Virus record (IMG/VR): IMGVR_UViG_3300020186_000063
Coordinates: 1-32,853 of that record
Length of the DNA: 32,853 bases
Reading direction: 5' to 3' (one strand)
Source: a virus
The translations under genes were made by a program, and so were the position numbers. The notes beneath the pieces are model-generated. The model was given only the letters and a program-made list of their open reading frames with translations. It was not told the DNA's origin and made no database searches. Positions 1 through 7,422 of this stretch are shown in pieces. How positions within the stretch are numbered: position 1 is the stretch's first letter; the number at the start of each line of letters is the position of its first letter.

Positions 1-3000
1 GTGTTGGTGGATCACTCGGACTCACACTGCAAGGACGAGAGGCCGCCATTCCTAAGGCCGGAATGCAACAGTTCTTATTCGGTAAACAGCCGGTAAAATC
101 ATTTCCTGCTCAAAAGAGAGACTATTCAACATTCTTACAGCAGAAGGCAGGCTTCTCGCCCCAGCAGGCAGATTTATCAGGATCTCTTGCACTGGCAGGT
201 GTCACAGCGCTGGATGTTTCCCCGTTGGGTTTTGGTAAAGGCAAGTCTCTTGTTGATCCGAGGCGCGTTGCGATGCTTCGCCGTGTTCTTCGACCTGAGG
301 ACATTCGCATTATTGGGAGATTTGCCGAACTCGTTGAATCAGGCAAGGACAGGAAAGCACTCGGAGAATTGGGAACGATAGTGCAGTCCCTAACTGAGAA
401 CGTCTTTGGTAGTAAAGCGCGAAACCTAACGAACAAACAGATCAAAAACATCTGGGATCTTCATTTAAGCGCAGTTGGTCAACAGCGCAACGGCGCAGGG
501 CTTGGTCTAGCTGTTAAGGATGTCAGGGACACGGCACTCGCCAAGCAAGCCGCGCTAGATAAATCAAATGTCGTCGCCCAAGCTACAGGAGGAGTAAAGC
601 CACTCCAACCCCTCGCCCAAGAAGCAAGGAAGTATAAGAGTGCGGAGGAGTTTGTGGATAGTAACATACCAGTATTTAGAGGTGGAGAAGCGGTAAGGGT
701 AACAGAAAGAGGAGATAGGGGATTACCAGTCTCAACTGATAGAAAAGTTGCGGAAACTTTTTTGAAAGCTAAACAAGATTTTAGAAAGAGTTTGCCATTT
801 TTAGAAAAACCGTCAGTTAGCTTAGAAGAAGGTTTTATTTCCAAATCAGCCAAAATAGCTACAAGAAAAGACATTCCAGATGACATCTATATTTCTTATA
901 GAGCTGCTGACCCGTTGTTAAAGCCAGATGTGGCAGAACCCATAATTGGTAAATGGGCAAAAGCAAATGGATTTGATGCTGTGGATTACAGAACGCTTGG
1001 AAAAACAAGCGCTAAAGAGGCAGAAATTAAAGTGCTGAACCCCGATGTTCTCAAAACCAAACAACAACTCACCGATATCTACACCCAAGCTACAGGAGGA
1101 GTAAAGGCAGTAGAAGAAGCTAGTGGAGTCTCTTTAAAAACTCCCATACTAGATAACAAACCTTTAACCATAAGCCAAGTAGCACCAGATAACCAAGGCC
1201 AATTACCAAATCCCCTAGATACAGAGGCCAGCCGTTCCACCATGAATCAGCCCATATCCAACTCATCTACAGAACAGTATATAAAAGAGCTAACACAAAA
1301 ACAACAGCAGGCGAGATCTACAGGAAATGTAGGTATAAAGCAAAAAGTAGGTAGCTTATTGGCTGATTTCAAGGCAAAGCTGGTTGATGAGACTTCTCCC
1401 ATTACTGACATACTTACTGTAGCTGAGAAGCAGAATAAATTTAAAACTCGTCCCTCTCAAGACATAAGACTTCAAATAGACAGAGTGCTTCGGAGCAAAA
1501 GTCTAGCAAGCCAATTTGCTGAAGATAATGGGTTGGTAGATGTGATCAAGAATGCTCCTGACATGGACGCACTCGATCAGTATATGATTGCAAAACAGGC
1601 AGCAAGCGTTGAGAAACAGGGAATAAAAACAGGTAGAGACCTAGTGCGGGATCAACAACTCGTAAATGATCTAGCTCCTCAATACGAAGCCCATGCTAAG
1701 GTTGTAAATGAATATAGTCGGAAATTGCTTAAGTATTCAGTAGAAACAGGGTTAATAGACGAGAACCTCGCCACGGAGCTTGTAAAAAAATACCCTGTCT
1801 ATGTACCACTTAATAGAATATTCAATCAGCTAGAAAAGTCAGTGAATCGTGGTACAGGGAAGGGTATTGCGTCCATATCCAAGCAAACGGTTGTACAGAG
1901 ACTAAAAGGCTCGGAAAGAGAGATTACAAGTCCAGTAGAGTCATTACTTCTAAAGACACAAGATGCCTTCTCCCAAGGTGAAAGAAATGTAGCAGCTAAA
2001 CAATTGGCAAGTTATAGAACATTACCAGGATTTGAAGGATTAATAAAAGAGGTCGATGCAGGGGGAAGAGCTCCTCATACTTTCTCGTTTATAGAAAATG
2101 GGGTAAAAAAAACATTTGCAACTACTCCAGAGATATCTGCTGCTGCTAAGTCTTTGAACATAGAGCAGATGGGATTACTCGGAAAGATACTCTCTACTCC
2201 AACGCGAATGCTACAGCTCGGCGCAACGGGACTTAATATACCTTTTGTAGTTACTAACATGTTGAAAGATGAGGTTTCAGGCTTCGTTAACTCAAGTCGT
2301 GCTGCAAAAACATCAATACTTAATCCAACTAACTTTGTTAAGGCGTTGTTTGCGGCAATAAAACACGATGAGCTATATAAGGATCTTGTCAGAAACGCAG
2401 GAGGGGGAACAAGTTTTGATATAGCCAGAGATGCTCCTAACCTCGCTATAGCAAGACTGAGAAACCCTGTTGGATTTACTGTCAGACATCCATTAGAGCT
2501 CTTGAGGGCTATTGAGAATGTGGTTGGTAGAAGTGAGGAATTAGGGAGAATTAAAAACTTTGAAGGCATGAGACAAGCTCTCCTTAAGGAGGGAAGGACT
2601 CTACAAGATGCTAACTTACTTGCAGCACAAGCAGCGAGGGAGAACACGGCTAACTTCGCGAGGCGAGGATCTTTTGGTAGGGTAATAAACTGGACAATTC
2701 CCTTCTTTAATGCAGGCATTCAGGGATCACGGCAATTAGTTAGAAGTTTTCAAAATGCTCCAGCGCAAACCTCAGCGAAGGTCGCGATAACTATTTTTAC
2801 TCCTATTGCAGTATCCACAGCGTGGAATCTGTCAGACCCTCAAAGGAAGCAGATTTATCAAGATATCCCTCAATACGAGAAAGAAAACAACATTATTCTC
2901 ATTCCTCCCGAACCTACACAGGATGCTAAGGGCAGATGGAATGTTATCAAGATTCCTCTCCCCCCTGGATTGTCTAACCTGGGAACTATCGTTAGAAGGC

Positions 3001-3698
3001 AGATGGAGTCCGCAGAAGGATTAGATCCTGTTAGGTTTAGTGAGTTAGCAACTAATTTAATAACCGCTGGAACCTCGGTGGATATAACTAGCGGTAATAA
3101 GCTAGCTTCTACATTCACTCCTCAAATTGCTAAACCGATTGTTGAGGCAACAACAAACACTAACCTCTTTACGGGTCGCAGAATTATTCCTGACTATATG
3201 AAAAACAAACTACCTGAGGCGCAGACTAGATCAGGCGTATCAGGTGTGGCAACAGGAATAGGTAAGATGCTAAATGTGTCTCCTCTCATGGTTGAAAACT
3301 TTGCCCAGACTCAATTGGGCGGTTTAGGTTCACAGCTTTTAGGCAAAGAAAACCCTGTGAGTAATTTGGAGAGAAGATTCGGAAAGGCATCTGGAGGCGT
3401 ACTGCTCGATAAAGTATATTCAGATTCAGCTCAGGTTCAAGCAGTGGAAAGTCAGGTCAGGGATCTTGCCGAGGCAGGAAGACGTGAGGATGCCATACAG
3501 TTAATTCGGCAAAATAAAGATCTATTGAGGCGAGCTAATACTATTAAAACAATTAAATCACAAGTAGATACATATCAGAAATATAAAAAGAGAGTCCGCG
3601 ATGATACAAGGCTTACTCAGGAGCAGAAGAATAAGGTACTAATTTTAATTGAAAATAAGCTCAACGGGCTTTCTAACGCATACAATGAGCAAAAATAG
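1..3698 (+). CDS. Large virion-associated (LPD38-like polyvalent) protein with ART-like module, 5' partial
   Basis: The frame is open from the first base of the window and no ribosome-binding site precedes the first ATG at 63, so the gene very probably starts upstream. Residues below count from that ATG (1,211 aa). The C-terminal half (about 730-1120) has the look of the LPD38 large polyvalent-protein-associated domain found in huge phage proteins thought to be packaged and injected with DNA. Residues about 190-335 resemble an ART-PolyVal ADP-ribosyltransferase fold: FRGG (R206), PVST (S224-T225), GFDAVDYR (303-310) and EAEIKVLNP (E319/E321), an R-S-E arrangement. This module is bracketed by in-frame direct repeats encoding QATGGVK (173-179 and 342-348). 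ART activity is inferred from motifs only. The gene is followed by a promoter/terminator leader. Confidence 0.75.
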   Translation, partial: VGGSLGLTLQGREAAIPKAGMQQFLFGKQPVKSFPAQKRDYSTFLQQKAGFSPQQADLSGSLALAGVTALDVSPLGFGKGKSLVDPRRVAMLRRVLRPEDIRIIGRFAELVESGKDRKALGELGTIVQSLTENVFGSKARNLTNKQIKNIWDLHLSAVGQQRNGAGLGLAVKDVRDTALAKQAALDKSNVVAQATGGVKPLQPLAQEARKYKSAEEFVDSNIPVFRGGEAVRVTERGDRGLPVSTDRKVAETFLKAKQDFRKSLPFLEKPSVSLEEGFISKSAKIATRKDIPDDIYISYRAADPLLKPDVAEPIIGKWAKANGFDAVDYRTLGKTSAKEAEIKVLNPDVLKTKQQLTDIYTQATGGVKAVEEASGVSLKTPILDNKPLTISQVAPDNQGQLPNPLDTEASRSTMNQPISNSSTEQYIKELTQKQQQARSTGNVGIKQKVGSLLADFKAKLVDETSPITDILTVAEKQNKFKTRPSQDIRLQIDRVLRSKSLASQFAEDNGLVDVIKNAPDMDALDQYMIAKQAASVEKQGIKTGRDLVRDQQLVNDLAPQYEAHAKVVNEYSRKLLKYSVETGLIDENLATELVKKYPVYVPLNRIFNQLEKSVNRGTGKGIASISKQTVVQRLKGSEREITSPVESLLLKTQDAFSQGERNVAAKQLASYRTLPGFEGLIKEVDAGGRAPHTFSFIENGVKKTFATTPEISAAAKSLNIEQMGLLGKILSTPTRMLQLGATGLNIPFVVTNMLKDEVSGFVNSSRAAKTSILNPTNFVKALFAAIKHDELYKDLVRNAGGGTSFDIARDAPNLAIARLRNPVGFTVRHPLELLRAIENVVGRSEELGRIKNFEGMRQALLKEGRTLQDANLLAAQAARENTANFARRGSFGRVINWTIPFFNAGIQGSRQLVRSFQNAPAQTSAKVAITIFTPIAVSTAWNLSDPQRKQIYQDIPQYEKENNIILIPPEPTQDAKGRWNVIKIPLPPGLSNLGTIVRRQMESAEGLDPVRFSELATNLITAGTSVDITSGNKLASTFTPQIAKPIVEATTNTNLFTGRRIIPDYMKNKLPEAQTRSGVSGVATGIGKMLNVSPLMVENFAQTQLGGLGSQLLGKENPVSNLERRFGKASGGVLLDKVYSDSAQVQAVESQVRDLAEAGRREDAIQLIRQNKDLLRRANTIKTIKSQVDTYQKYKKRVRDDTRLTQEQKNKVLILIENKLNGLSNAYNEQK
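577..599 (+). repeat. Direct repeat, left copy flanking ART-like module
   Basis: This 23-bp sequence, beginning CCCAAGCTAC and ending GGAGTAAAG, is identical to 1084-1106. The copies lie 507 bp apart, exactly 169 codons, so both encode QATGGVK in the same frame. They bracket the ADP-ribosyltransferase-like segment. Confidence 0.95.
1084..1106 (+). repeat. Direct repeat, right copy flanking ART-like module
   Basis: Exact 23-bp copy of 577-599, in the same reading frame. Its position immediately after the predicted last ART strand marks the right edge of the inserted or exchangeable module. Confidence 0.95.
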
Positions 3699-3699
3699 A

Positions 3700-3728
3700 T
3701 TGTAATTTAACAATTAGGGGATTATAAT
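3700..3728 (+). promoter_or_regulatory. Sigma70-like promoter, leader A
   Basis: TTGTAA (3700-3705), a 17-nt spacer and a perfect TATAAT (3723-3728) lie just after the large gene's stop. The predicted start (about 3735) is only some 20 nt ahead of a terminator hairpin. Bases 3729-3760 match the leader at 31265-31296 at 25 of 32 positions. Confidence 0.75.
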
Positions 3729-3754
3729 GTATCTAGTCAGATCTTACTGATCAC

Positions 3755-3778
3755 GGCACCAGGTAGGTGTCTTTTTTT
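3755..3778 (+). terminator. Intrinsic terminator abutting the next start codon, leader A
   Basis: GGCACC (3755-3760) pairs with GGTGTC (3766-3771, one G-U) around AGGTA and is followed by seven T. The ATG at 3779 follows the last T with no gap. The only Shine-Dalgarno-like bases (AGGTG) are in the 3' arm of the hairpin. Confidence 0.75.
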
Positions 3779-3898
3779 ATGGCTAGAAAAGCAAAAGCTC
3801 CAGTCAGAAAAATATTTAAGCTAAAATCCCTCTCAGTACGAAGGGGGGTAGTGAAGATTCCGCGTCTTCCACGAATAAAAAGCAAGCGGATAAAATGA
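3779..3898 (+). CDS. Small, extremely basic protein (39 aa)
   Basis: The ATG directly follows the terminator U-tract, and the gene ends in an ATGA overlap with the next gene at 3895. The product starts MARKAKAPVRK and has 16 Lys/Arg and no acidic residues in 39, with Pro and Val spaced through it. Such a composition suits nucleic-acid binding or a minor virion peptide, but no family is recognised. There is no free ribosome-binding site: AGGTG inside the hairpin could serve only if the hairpin opens. The tight overlap downstream and start placement matching the other leader elements support it being a real gene. Confidence 0.6.
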   Translation: MARKAKAPVRKIFKLKSLSVRRGVVKIPRLPRIKSKRIK

Positions 3899-4887
3899 AT
3901 ACATCGCTCGTTAGCAAATACTCATACCTCGTAAACTGGTTTGCCAATACTGAGATTGGAAAAGACTACCTCTCTCACAGAGGTATTATATTACCCAAAA
4001 AACAACTCATCATTCATTCAAACGGCTATACATCGCGCGAAGGAAAGGGTGAATATCGCCATGTAGCGTCGACTGACAGTCTTCATATGGAGAAGAAGCT
4101 ATTTCCAGCACTTAGAACAATAGATGCTGTCTCGATGCGTCTTAATGACTTCAATGAGGCAAAGGATATTTTTCTCTGGGGACTAGGATTACGCAACAAC
4201 TCATTTCTTCCTACACTCGTAAAGCAATTCCACTTTGCGCAATCAACTTTTACGCCTAATGCAAGTAACGTTGATGGCCGTGTAGGAAGGTCAGCGGGGA
4301 ATGAATCATGGGCTAATAAGCGAGGCAATGCGGGAGATATAGCGCAGACCGCTTCAGGTTCCGGTCCACAGATAAACGCAAGTACAGATGTAGGGAATCC
4401 GTGGGGTGAGTTATTCAGGAGACCTGAACCAGCCGACACCTCTGCTCTACCTGATACTGCAACCATTCAAAATACTTCGAAATTCCGTGTTTACGTCAAT
4501 ACAAAAACAACAACCCTTGCAAGTCAAAGCCTCGCCTTGGTTACAACAACTGGCCCTGCTAGCCTTACTGCGTTAGCTAATGGCGATTACGACGTGGCAG
4601 GTTGGGGTAGTACAAGGCAGGCTACCGACCTAACACTAGCAGGCATTACAACGAGCGCATTCAATGACTTTACCCTTAATAGTACAGGTGTTGGAAATAT
4701 CAGCAAAACAGGGGTAACGAGGTTGGGACTTCGGATAGCAGCGGATGCAGATAATGCAGAGCCTTCCTGGTCATCAGGTGTAATTGCAGGATTGACAGTT
4801 GATCCATATAACGGCACAAATCCCATGCAGTATGTTATCGACTATACACTTCCATCATCAGCAATAGGATCATTTACATTTCTATAA
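3895..4887 (+). CDS. Structural protein, probable tail/appendage component (330 aa)
   Basis: The N-terminal third (1-110) is a mixed globular region rich in aromatic and basic residues. Residues about 110-190 are Gly/Ser/Asn-rich linker. The C-terminal part (about 190-330) is Thr/Ser/Asn-rich with alternating hydrophobics, and carries a stretch around TRLGLRIAADADN and PSWSSG that resembles beta-sandwich carbohydrate-binding or receptor-binding domains of phage structural proteins. It overlaps the basic peptide gene by 4 nt and is followed at 2 nt by a holin/XhlA-like gene, placing it between virion and lysis genes. No catalytic motif is visible. A tail or appendage role is inferred from composition and context. 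Confidence 0.55.
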   Translation: MNTSLVSKYSYLVNWFANTEIGKDYLSHRGIILPKKQLIIHSNGYTSREGKGEYRHVASTDSLHMEKKLFPALRTIDAVSMRLNDFNEAKDIFLWGLGLRNNSFLPTLVKQFHFAQSTFTPNASNVDGRVGRSAGNESWANKRGNAGDIAQTASGSGPQINASTDVGNPWGELFRRPEPADTSALPDTATIQNTSKFRVYVNTKTTTLASQSLALVTTTGPASLTALANGDYDVAGWGSTRQATDLTLAGITTSAFNDFTLNSTGVGNISKTGVTRLGLRIAADADNAEPSWSSGVIAGLTVDPYNGTNPMQYVIDYTLPSSAIGSFTFL

Positions 4888-4889
4888 AT

Positions 4890-5189
4890 ATGAAAGAAAG
4901 ATATTCAGCAGCAGACGCTAATGAAATCACAGTCAAAGCAGCTATAGACTCAGCAACCAGTAACGCAAAGATGGGTGAACAAATAACATATCTTGTCAAA
5001 GGATTTGATATTTTGAATATGAAAGTCGATAGCTTCTCGAATGCGTATGTCTCGGTACGGGATTTTACGCAGATAGAGGATCGAGTAAAACAAGCTGAGA
5101 ATAAGGTTGAGACAATGCAGAAGTATCTTTGGCTAGGTGTGGGTGGACTTACTGTTATAACTTTTTTCCTAAAGTTTTTCGTAAAATGA
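4890..5189 (+). CDS. Coiled-coil protein with C-terminal membrane segment, XhlA/holin-like (99 aa)
   Basis: Residues about 20-75 are predominantly helical and heptad-like. Residues about 78-98 form a single hydrophobic segment (around WLGVGGLTVITFFLKFF) ending in Lys. This order matches the hemolysin XhlA family of phage lysis accessory proteins, in which a coiled coil precedes a C-terminal anchor. The gene overlaps the endolysin gene by ATGA at 5186-5189, so the two are probably translationally coupled. A role in holin-type membrane permeabilisation or endolysin release is inferred. It could instead be a spanin-like or membrane-anchored structural protein. Confidence 0.6.
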   Translation: MKERYSAADANEITVKAAIDSATSNAKMGEQITYLVKGFDILNMKVDSFSNAYVSVRDFTQIEDRVKQAENKVETMQKYLWLGVGGLTVITFFLKFFVK

Positions 5190-6049
5190 ACATACAATGG
5201 GTTCCAAGCCCAAACTTCGATAAGAATAGACTGCCTATTACGCACATCTTCATTCATTGGATTGTAGGAAATCTTGCTGCTGCTGATGCACAGTTCAAGA
5301 AAACTACCCCAGGAACCTCAGCCCATTATGGGATAGAGGATGACACAATACACCAATACGTTAAAGATGATGCAGTTGCTTATCATGCAGGGGTATATTC
5401 GTGGAATCAAAAAAGCATTGGCATTGAACATTCAGCAGCACCAGATAGATTAGCCTCTGAGAAGACCTACAAGACATCGGGACAGCTTATTGCCGAGATA
5501 TGTACCAAATACCACATTCCGTTAAATCGTGAGCATATCAAGGGTCATAAAGAGGTACGCAACACACAATGCCCCGGCACGATGGATATTGATAAGCTCA
5601 TTCGGGTAGCTAAGACGTTTATGGGAGTCGATCCGCAGATTGAGCTGGATAAACTTCGCACAGAGCGAGATCGTAATTGGACCTACTTTGCCGGACTTTG
5701 CGACATCATGCAAGTACAGCCTAACTACGATATTGCAGCGGGAGAGTTAAAGAAGCTTGTTAGCTTTCAGGATGTATTGTTTCATAAGGAATCGCAACTG
5801 AAAGATGCTGATAAGAAAATCTCAGATCTTCAGATAGACCTAGTGAAGATAACAAAGGAACACGATAAGACAGTAGCCGAGAATACAAGCCTTGTCGAAG
5901 AAGCTAGGAGACAGAGTGACCGTATCAGCAAGCAGGAAGGGCAGATCAACACAGTCTCAGAGCAGCTAGATCAGTTGAAAAAACAATGCAGTATGACTGT
6001 TCTGACAGGTTATAAGAAACTAATCTATGACCTGTTAATAAAGGGGTGA
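5186..6049 (+). CDS. N-acetylmuramoyl-L-alanine amidase endolysin (Amidase_2)
   Basis: The start at 5186 is chosen over an upstream in-frame ATG (5129) because it forms ATGA with the previous stop and removes 19 non-homologous residues, giving 287 aa. Residues about 17-140 are a T7-lysozyme/PGRP-type Amidase_2 domain that cleaves the MurNAc-L-Ala bond of peptidoglycan. The zinc ligands are visible as H24 (FIHWI), H121 (GHKE) and C129 (QCPG). SAHYGI (45-50), YHAG (66-69) and GIEH (79-82) are conserved landmarks. Residues about 205-270 form a long coiled coil, less usual for an endolysin, perhaps for oligomerisation or wall attachment. It sits in a lysis cassette. Confidence 0.92.
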   Translation: MNIQWVPSPNFDKNRLPITHIFIHWIVGNLAAADAQFKKTTPGTSAHYGIEDDTIHQYVKDDAVAYHAGVYSWNQKSIGIEHSAAPDRLASEKTYKTSGQLIAEICTKYHIPLNREHIKGHKEVRNTQCPGTMDIDKLIRVAKTFMGVDPQIELDKLRTERDRNWTYFAGLCDIMQVQPNYDIAAGELKKLVSFQDVLFHKESQLKDADKKISDLQIDLVKITKEHDKTVAENTSLVEEARRQSDRISKQEGQINTVSEQLDQLKKQCSMTVLTGYKKLIYDLLIKG

Positions 6050-6053
6050 TGCT

Positions 6054-6119
6054 ATGGGAATATTATTAACCATATTAGCGATACTTAGGAGTTATATAAA
6101 GGAGGTGAGTTATTTATGA
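6054..6119 (+). CDS. Hydrophobic micro-protein or coupling ORF (21 aa)
   Basis: AAGGGGTG lies 5 nt before the ATG. The peptide (MGILLTILAILRSYIKEVSYL) has one short hydrophobic helix, and its stop overlaps the next ATG (ATGA, 6116-6119). The ribosome-binding site for the next gene, AAGGAGGTGAG, is inside this frame. It may be a tiny membrane lysis peptide or simply a coupling leader for the gene that follows. Confidence 0.45.
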   Translation: MGILLTILAILRSYIKEVSYL

Positions 6120-6307
6120 GTCTTTCAAATACCATTATTAAGGTTATCGGTATTATTCTTGCGATTGTGGGACTTCTTCTTATTCTTTCAATTGTAGGAC
6201 TAGGGTTTGGAGTATCACTTCAGCCTTGGTTTCTCGCATTGATTGTAGGAGTCGTTTTCTTAGGAGCTGGAATATATATTATCCGAGGGGGAAATTTTAC
6301 CCTCTAA
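6116..6307 (+). CDS. Small two-TM membrane protein, holin candidate (63 aa)
   Basis: AAGGAGGTGAG precedes the start at good spacing. The protein is almost wholly hydrophobic: helix 1 about residues 6-31, a short turn (LQPW), and helix 2 about 38-57, ending in RGGNFTL. Small two-helix proteins next to an endolysin are typical holins or antiholins, but the sequence itself is not diagnostic. It could equally be a phage-encoded inner-membrane protein of unknown role. A second strong AAAGGAGGTGAG follows for the next gene. Confidence 0.6.
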   Translation: MSLSNTIIKVIGIILAIVGLLLILSIVGLGFGVSLQPWFLALIVGVVFLGAGIYIIRGGNFTL

Positions 6308-6320
6308 AGGAGGTGAGTAT

Positions 6321-6560
6321 ATGAGACCTAGTAAGTCAATGTCACTTAATCATACCGACTGGAAAAATATTCTTCGCGGTGGTGTTATCTTTGTTGCGCC
6401 TGTTATCTTAATTTATTTTGCACAAGTCACAGGAGCATTATCAGTTGAGGGTCATGCCTTCTCAGTGAGAGATTTTATTCCCTCTACTTTTACACAGGGA
6501 AGCATGGTGCTTTTCGTTCTAAATAGACTGACAGATATACTTCGTAAATTTGTTAGCTAA
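6321..6560 (+). CDS. Small membrane protein, holin-like (79 aa)
   Basis: AAAGGAGGTGAG stands 3 nt before the ATG. The protein begins polar and basic (MRPSKSMSLNHTDWKN) and has two hydrophobic helices (about 18-40 and 58-72) joined by a polar segment, with a basic end (LRKFVS). Length, topology and position just after the amidase suit a holin, so the cassette offers three membrane-protein candidates. It ends in TAATG with the following gene. The assignment is by topology and context only. Confidence 0.55.
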   Translation: MRPSKSMSLNHTDWKNILRGGVIFVAPVILIYFAQVTGALSVEGHAFSVRDFIPSTFTQGSMVLFVLNRLTDILRKFVS

Positions 6561-7030
6561 TGGCAGTCGAGAAATATATCCGTGGTAAAAAGGATGATTG
6601 CTCTCACCACGGCAGACGTTCAGAAGTAAGACGGCTGGCAGAGAGCAACAATCAATTAAAGGAATATATGAGTCACGAGCGATATACACCAGAGGATAGA
6701 ACTAGAGTGCCTTTCCGCAATGAGGAGTGGCATGCGTTGAGTGGTAGAGAGAATCGTATGCCTAACCAGTTCGGGCAACCAGACGCAGCAGTAGTGTTTG
6801 TTTATGGACTAGGAGAAGGATCTGGGGGCTTTAGGCATACAAACCATCATGGAGAGGCTTTCATCGTTCCTGGTGTGAACTGTGACGCTGAGGAGGCATC
6901 CCAATTAGCGGCAAGGGGGGCTGTTTTTCCTCTTGAGATAGCGCAACCAGTACCTGCTGCATCATTTGAAACCGAAGCACAATGGCTTAAACCTATCCAT
7001 AATCTCAGCGATGACAGGAAAAATACGTAA
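6560..7030 (+). CDS. Hypothetical protein (156 aa)
   Basis: The start codon overlaps the previous stop by one base (TAATG), implying translational coupling. The first 60 residues are strongly charged with many Arg/His and CSHHG at 14-18. The middle (about 85-110) contains FVYGLGEGSGGF and a His-rich turn (RHTNHHG), and the C-terminal third is Ala/Pro-rich. No family is recognised. It ends the late block: the next 150 bases hold only a promoter and two terminator-like hairpins. Confidence 0.6.
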   Translation: MAVEKYIRGKKDDCSHHGRRSEVRRLAESNNQLKEYMSHERYTPEDRTRVPFRNEEWHALSGRENRMPNQFGQPDAAVVFVYGLGEGSGGFRHTNHHGEAFIVPGVNCDAEEASQLAARGAVFPLEIAQPVPAASFETEAQWLKPIHNLSDDRKNT

Positions 7031-7047
7031 GTGCCACAAAGATGTAG

Positions 7048-7076
7048 TTGCTTCTTTATCATAGAGAATGTAATAT
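7048..7076 (+). promoter_or_regulatory. Candidate promoter, leader B
   Basis: TTGCTT (7048-7053), a 17-nt spacer and TAATAT (7071-7076). It is weaker than the other leaders but in the same architecture: a hairpin with a U-tract begins 9 nt after the -10 box. Confidence 0.45.
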
Positions 7077-7084
7077 GGATTTAG

Positions 7085-7111
7085 ATCAGTTTGTGGGAAC
7101 AGATTTTTTTT
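7085..7111 (+). terminator. Intrinsic terminator 1, leader B
   Basis: ATCAGTT (7085-7091) pairs with AACAGAT (7098-7104) with one A-A mismatch, followed by a run of eight T. It can terminate the upstream late operon, and also any transcript from the candidate promoter at 7048. Confidence 0.6.
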
Positions 7112-7129
7112 GTTGATTAATCAGAAAAT

Positions 7130-7166
7130 CCCCGATGTTTACCACAAGTAGGCGTCGGGGTTTTTT
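7130..7166 (+). terminator. Intrinsic terminator 2, leader B
   Basis: CCCCGATG (7130-7137) pairs with CGTCGGGG (7153-7160) over 8 bp, followed by six T and immediately by ATGG at 7167. That ATG opens a four-codon frame (MERR, stop at 7179) whose AGG AGG codons form the ribosome-binding site of the gene at 7183. Confidence 0.75.
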
Positions 7167-7182
7167 ATGGAAAGGAGGTAAT

Positions 7183-7422
7183 ATGTTGCCATTTGTAAGT
7201 GTTGCATTAAGAGTTATAGACGAATTGCATATCATGGACAAAAAAGGGTCGGGAATGATTATGCGATTTGCCAAATTATATTCTCCTGAGAAGATGGGAG
7301 AAATTATGAAAGAAGCAAAGAAGCTTTATTGGTGGGAGAATAATCCAGTCGCAGCGTTTATGGTTTCTATTAAGGCAGTAAATACCAAGGAGAAAGAGCA
7401 TGGACAATACTGGTTGGGTTAA
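7183..7422 (+). CDS. Hypothetical protein at the start of the replication block (79 aa)
   Basis: The start at 7183 is preferred because AAAGGAGGTAAT precedes it. The longer frame from 7135 would run through the terminator hairpin. The protein (MLPFVSVALRVIDEL...) is amphipathic and Lys-rich, with a WW pair near the middle and a probable helix-rich fold. It overlaps the replication-protein gene by 23 nt, whose ribosome-binding site AAGGAG lies inside this gene. No family is recognised. It is probably an early gene co-transcribed with replication functions. Confidence 0.6.
   Translation: MLPFVSVALRVIDELHIMDKKGSGMIMRFAKLYSPEKMGEIMKEAKKLYWWENNPVAAFMVSIKAVNTKEKEHGQYWLG

Noticed and set aside
2075-2719. 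Minus-strand 214-codon ORF opposite the large virion protein
   Set aside because: It mirrors a well-conserved coding strand, has no ribosome-binding site, and all supported genes run on the + strand.
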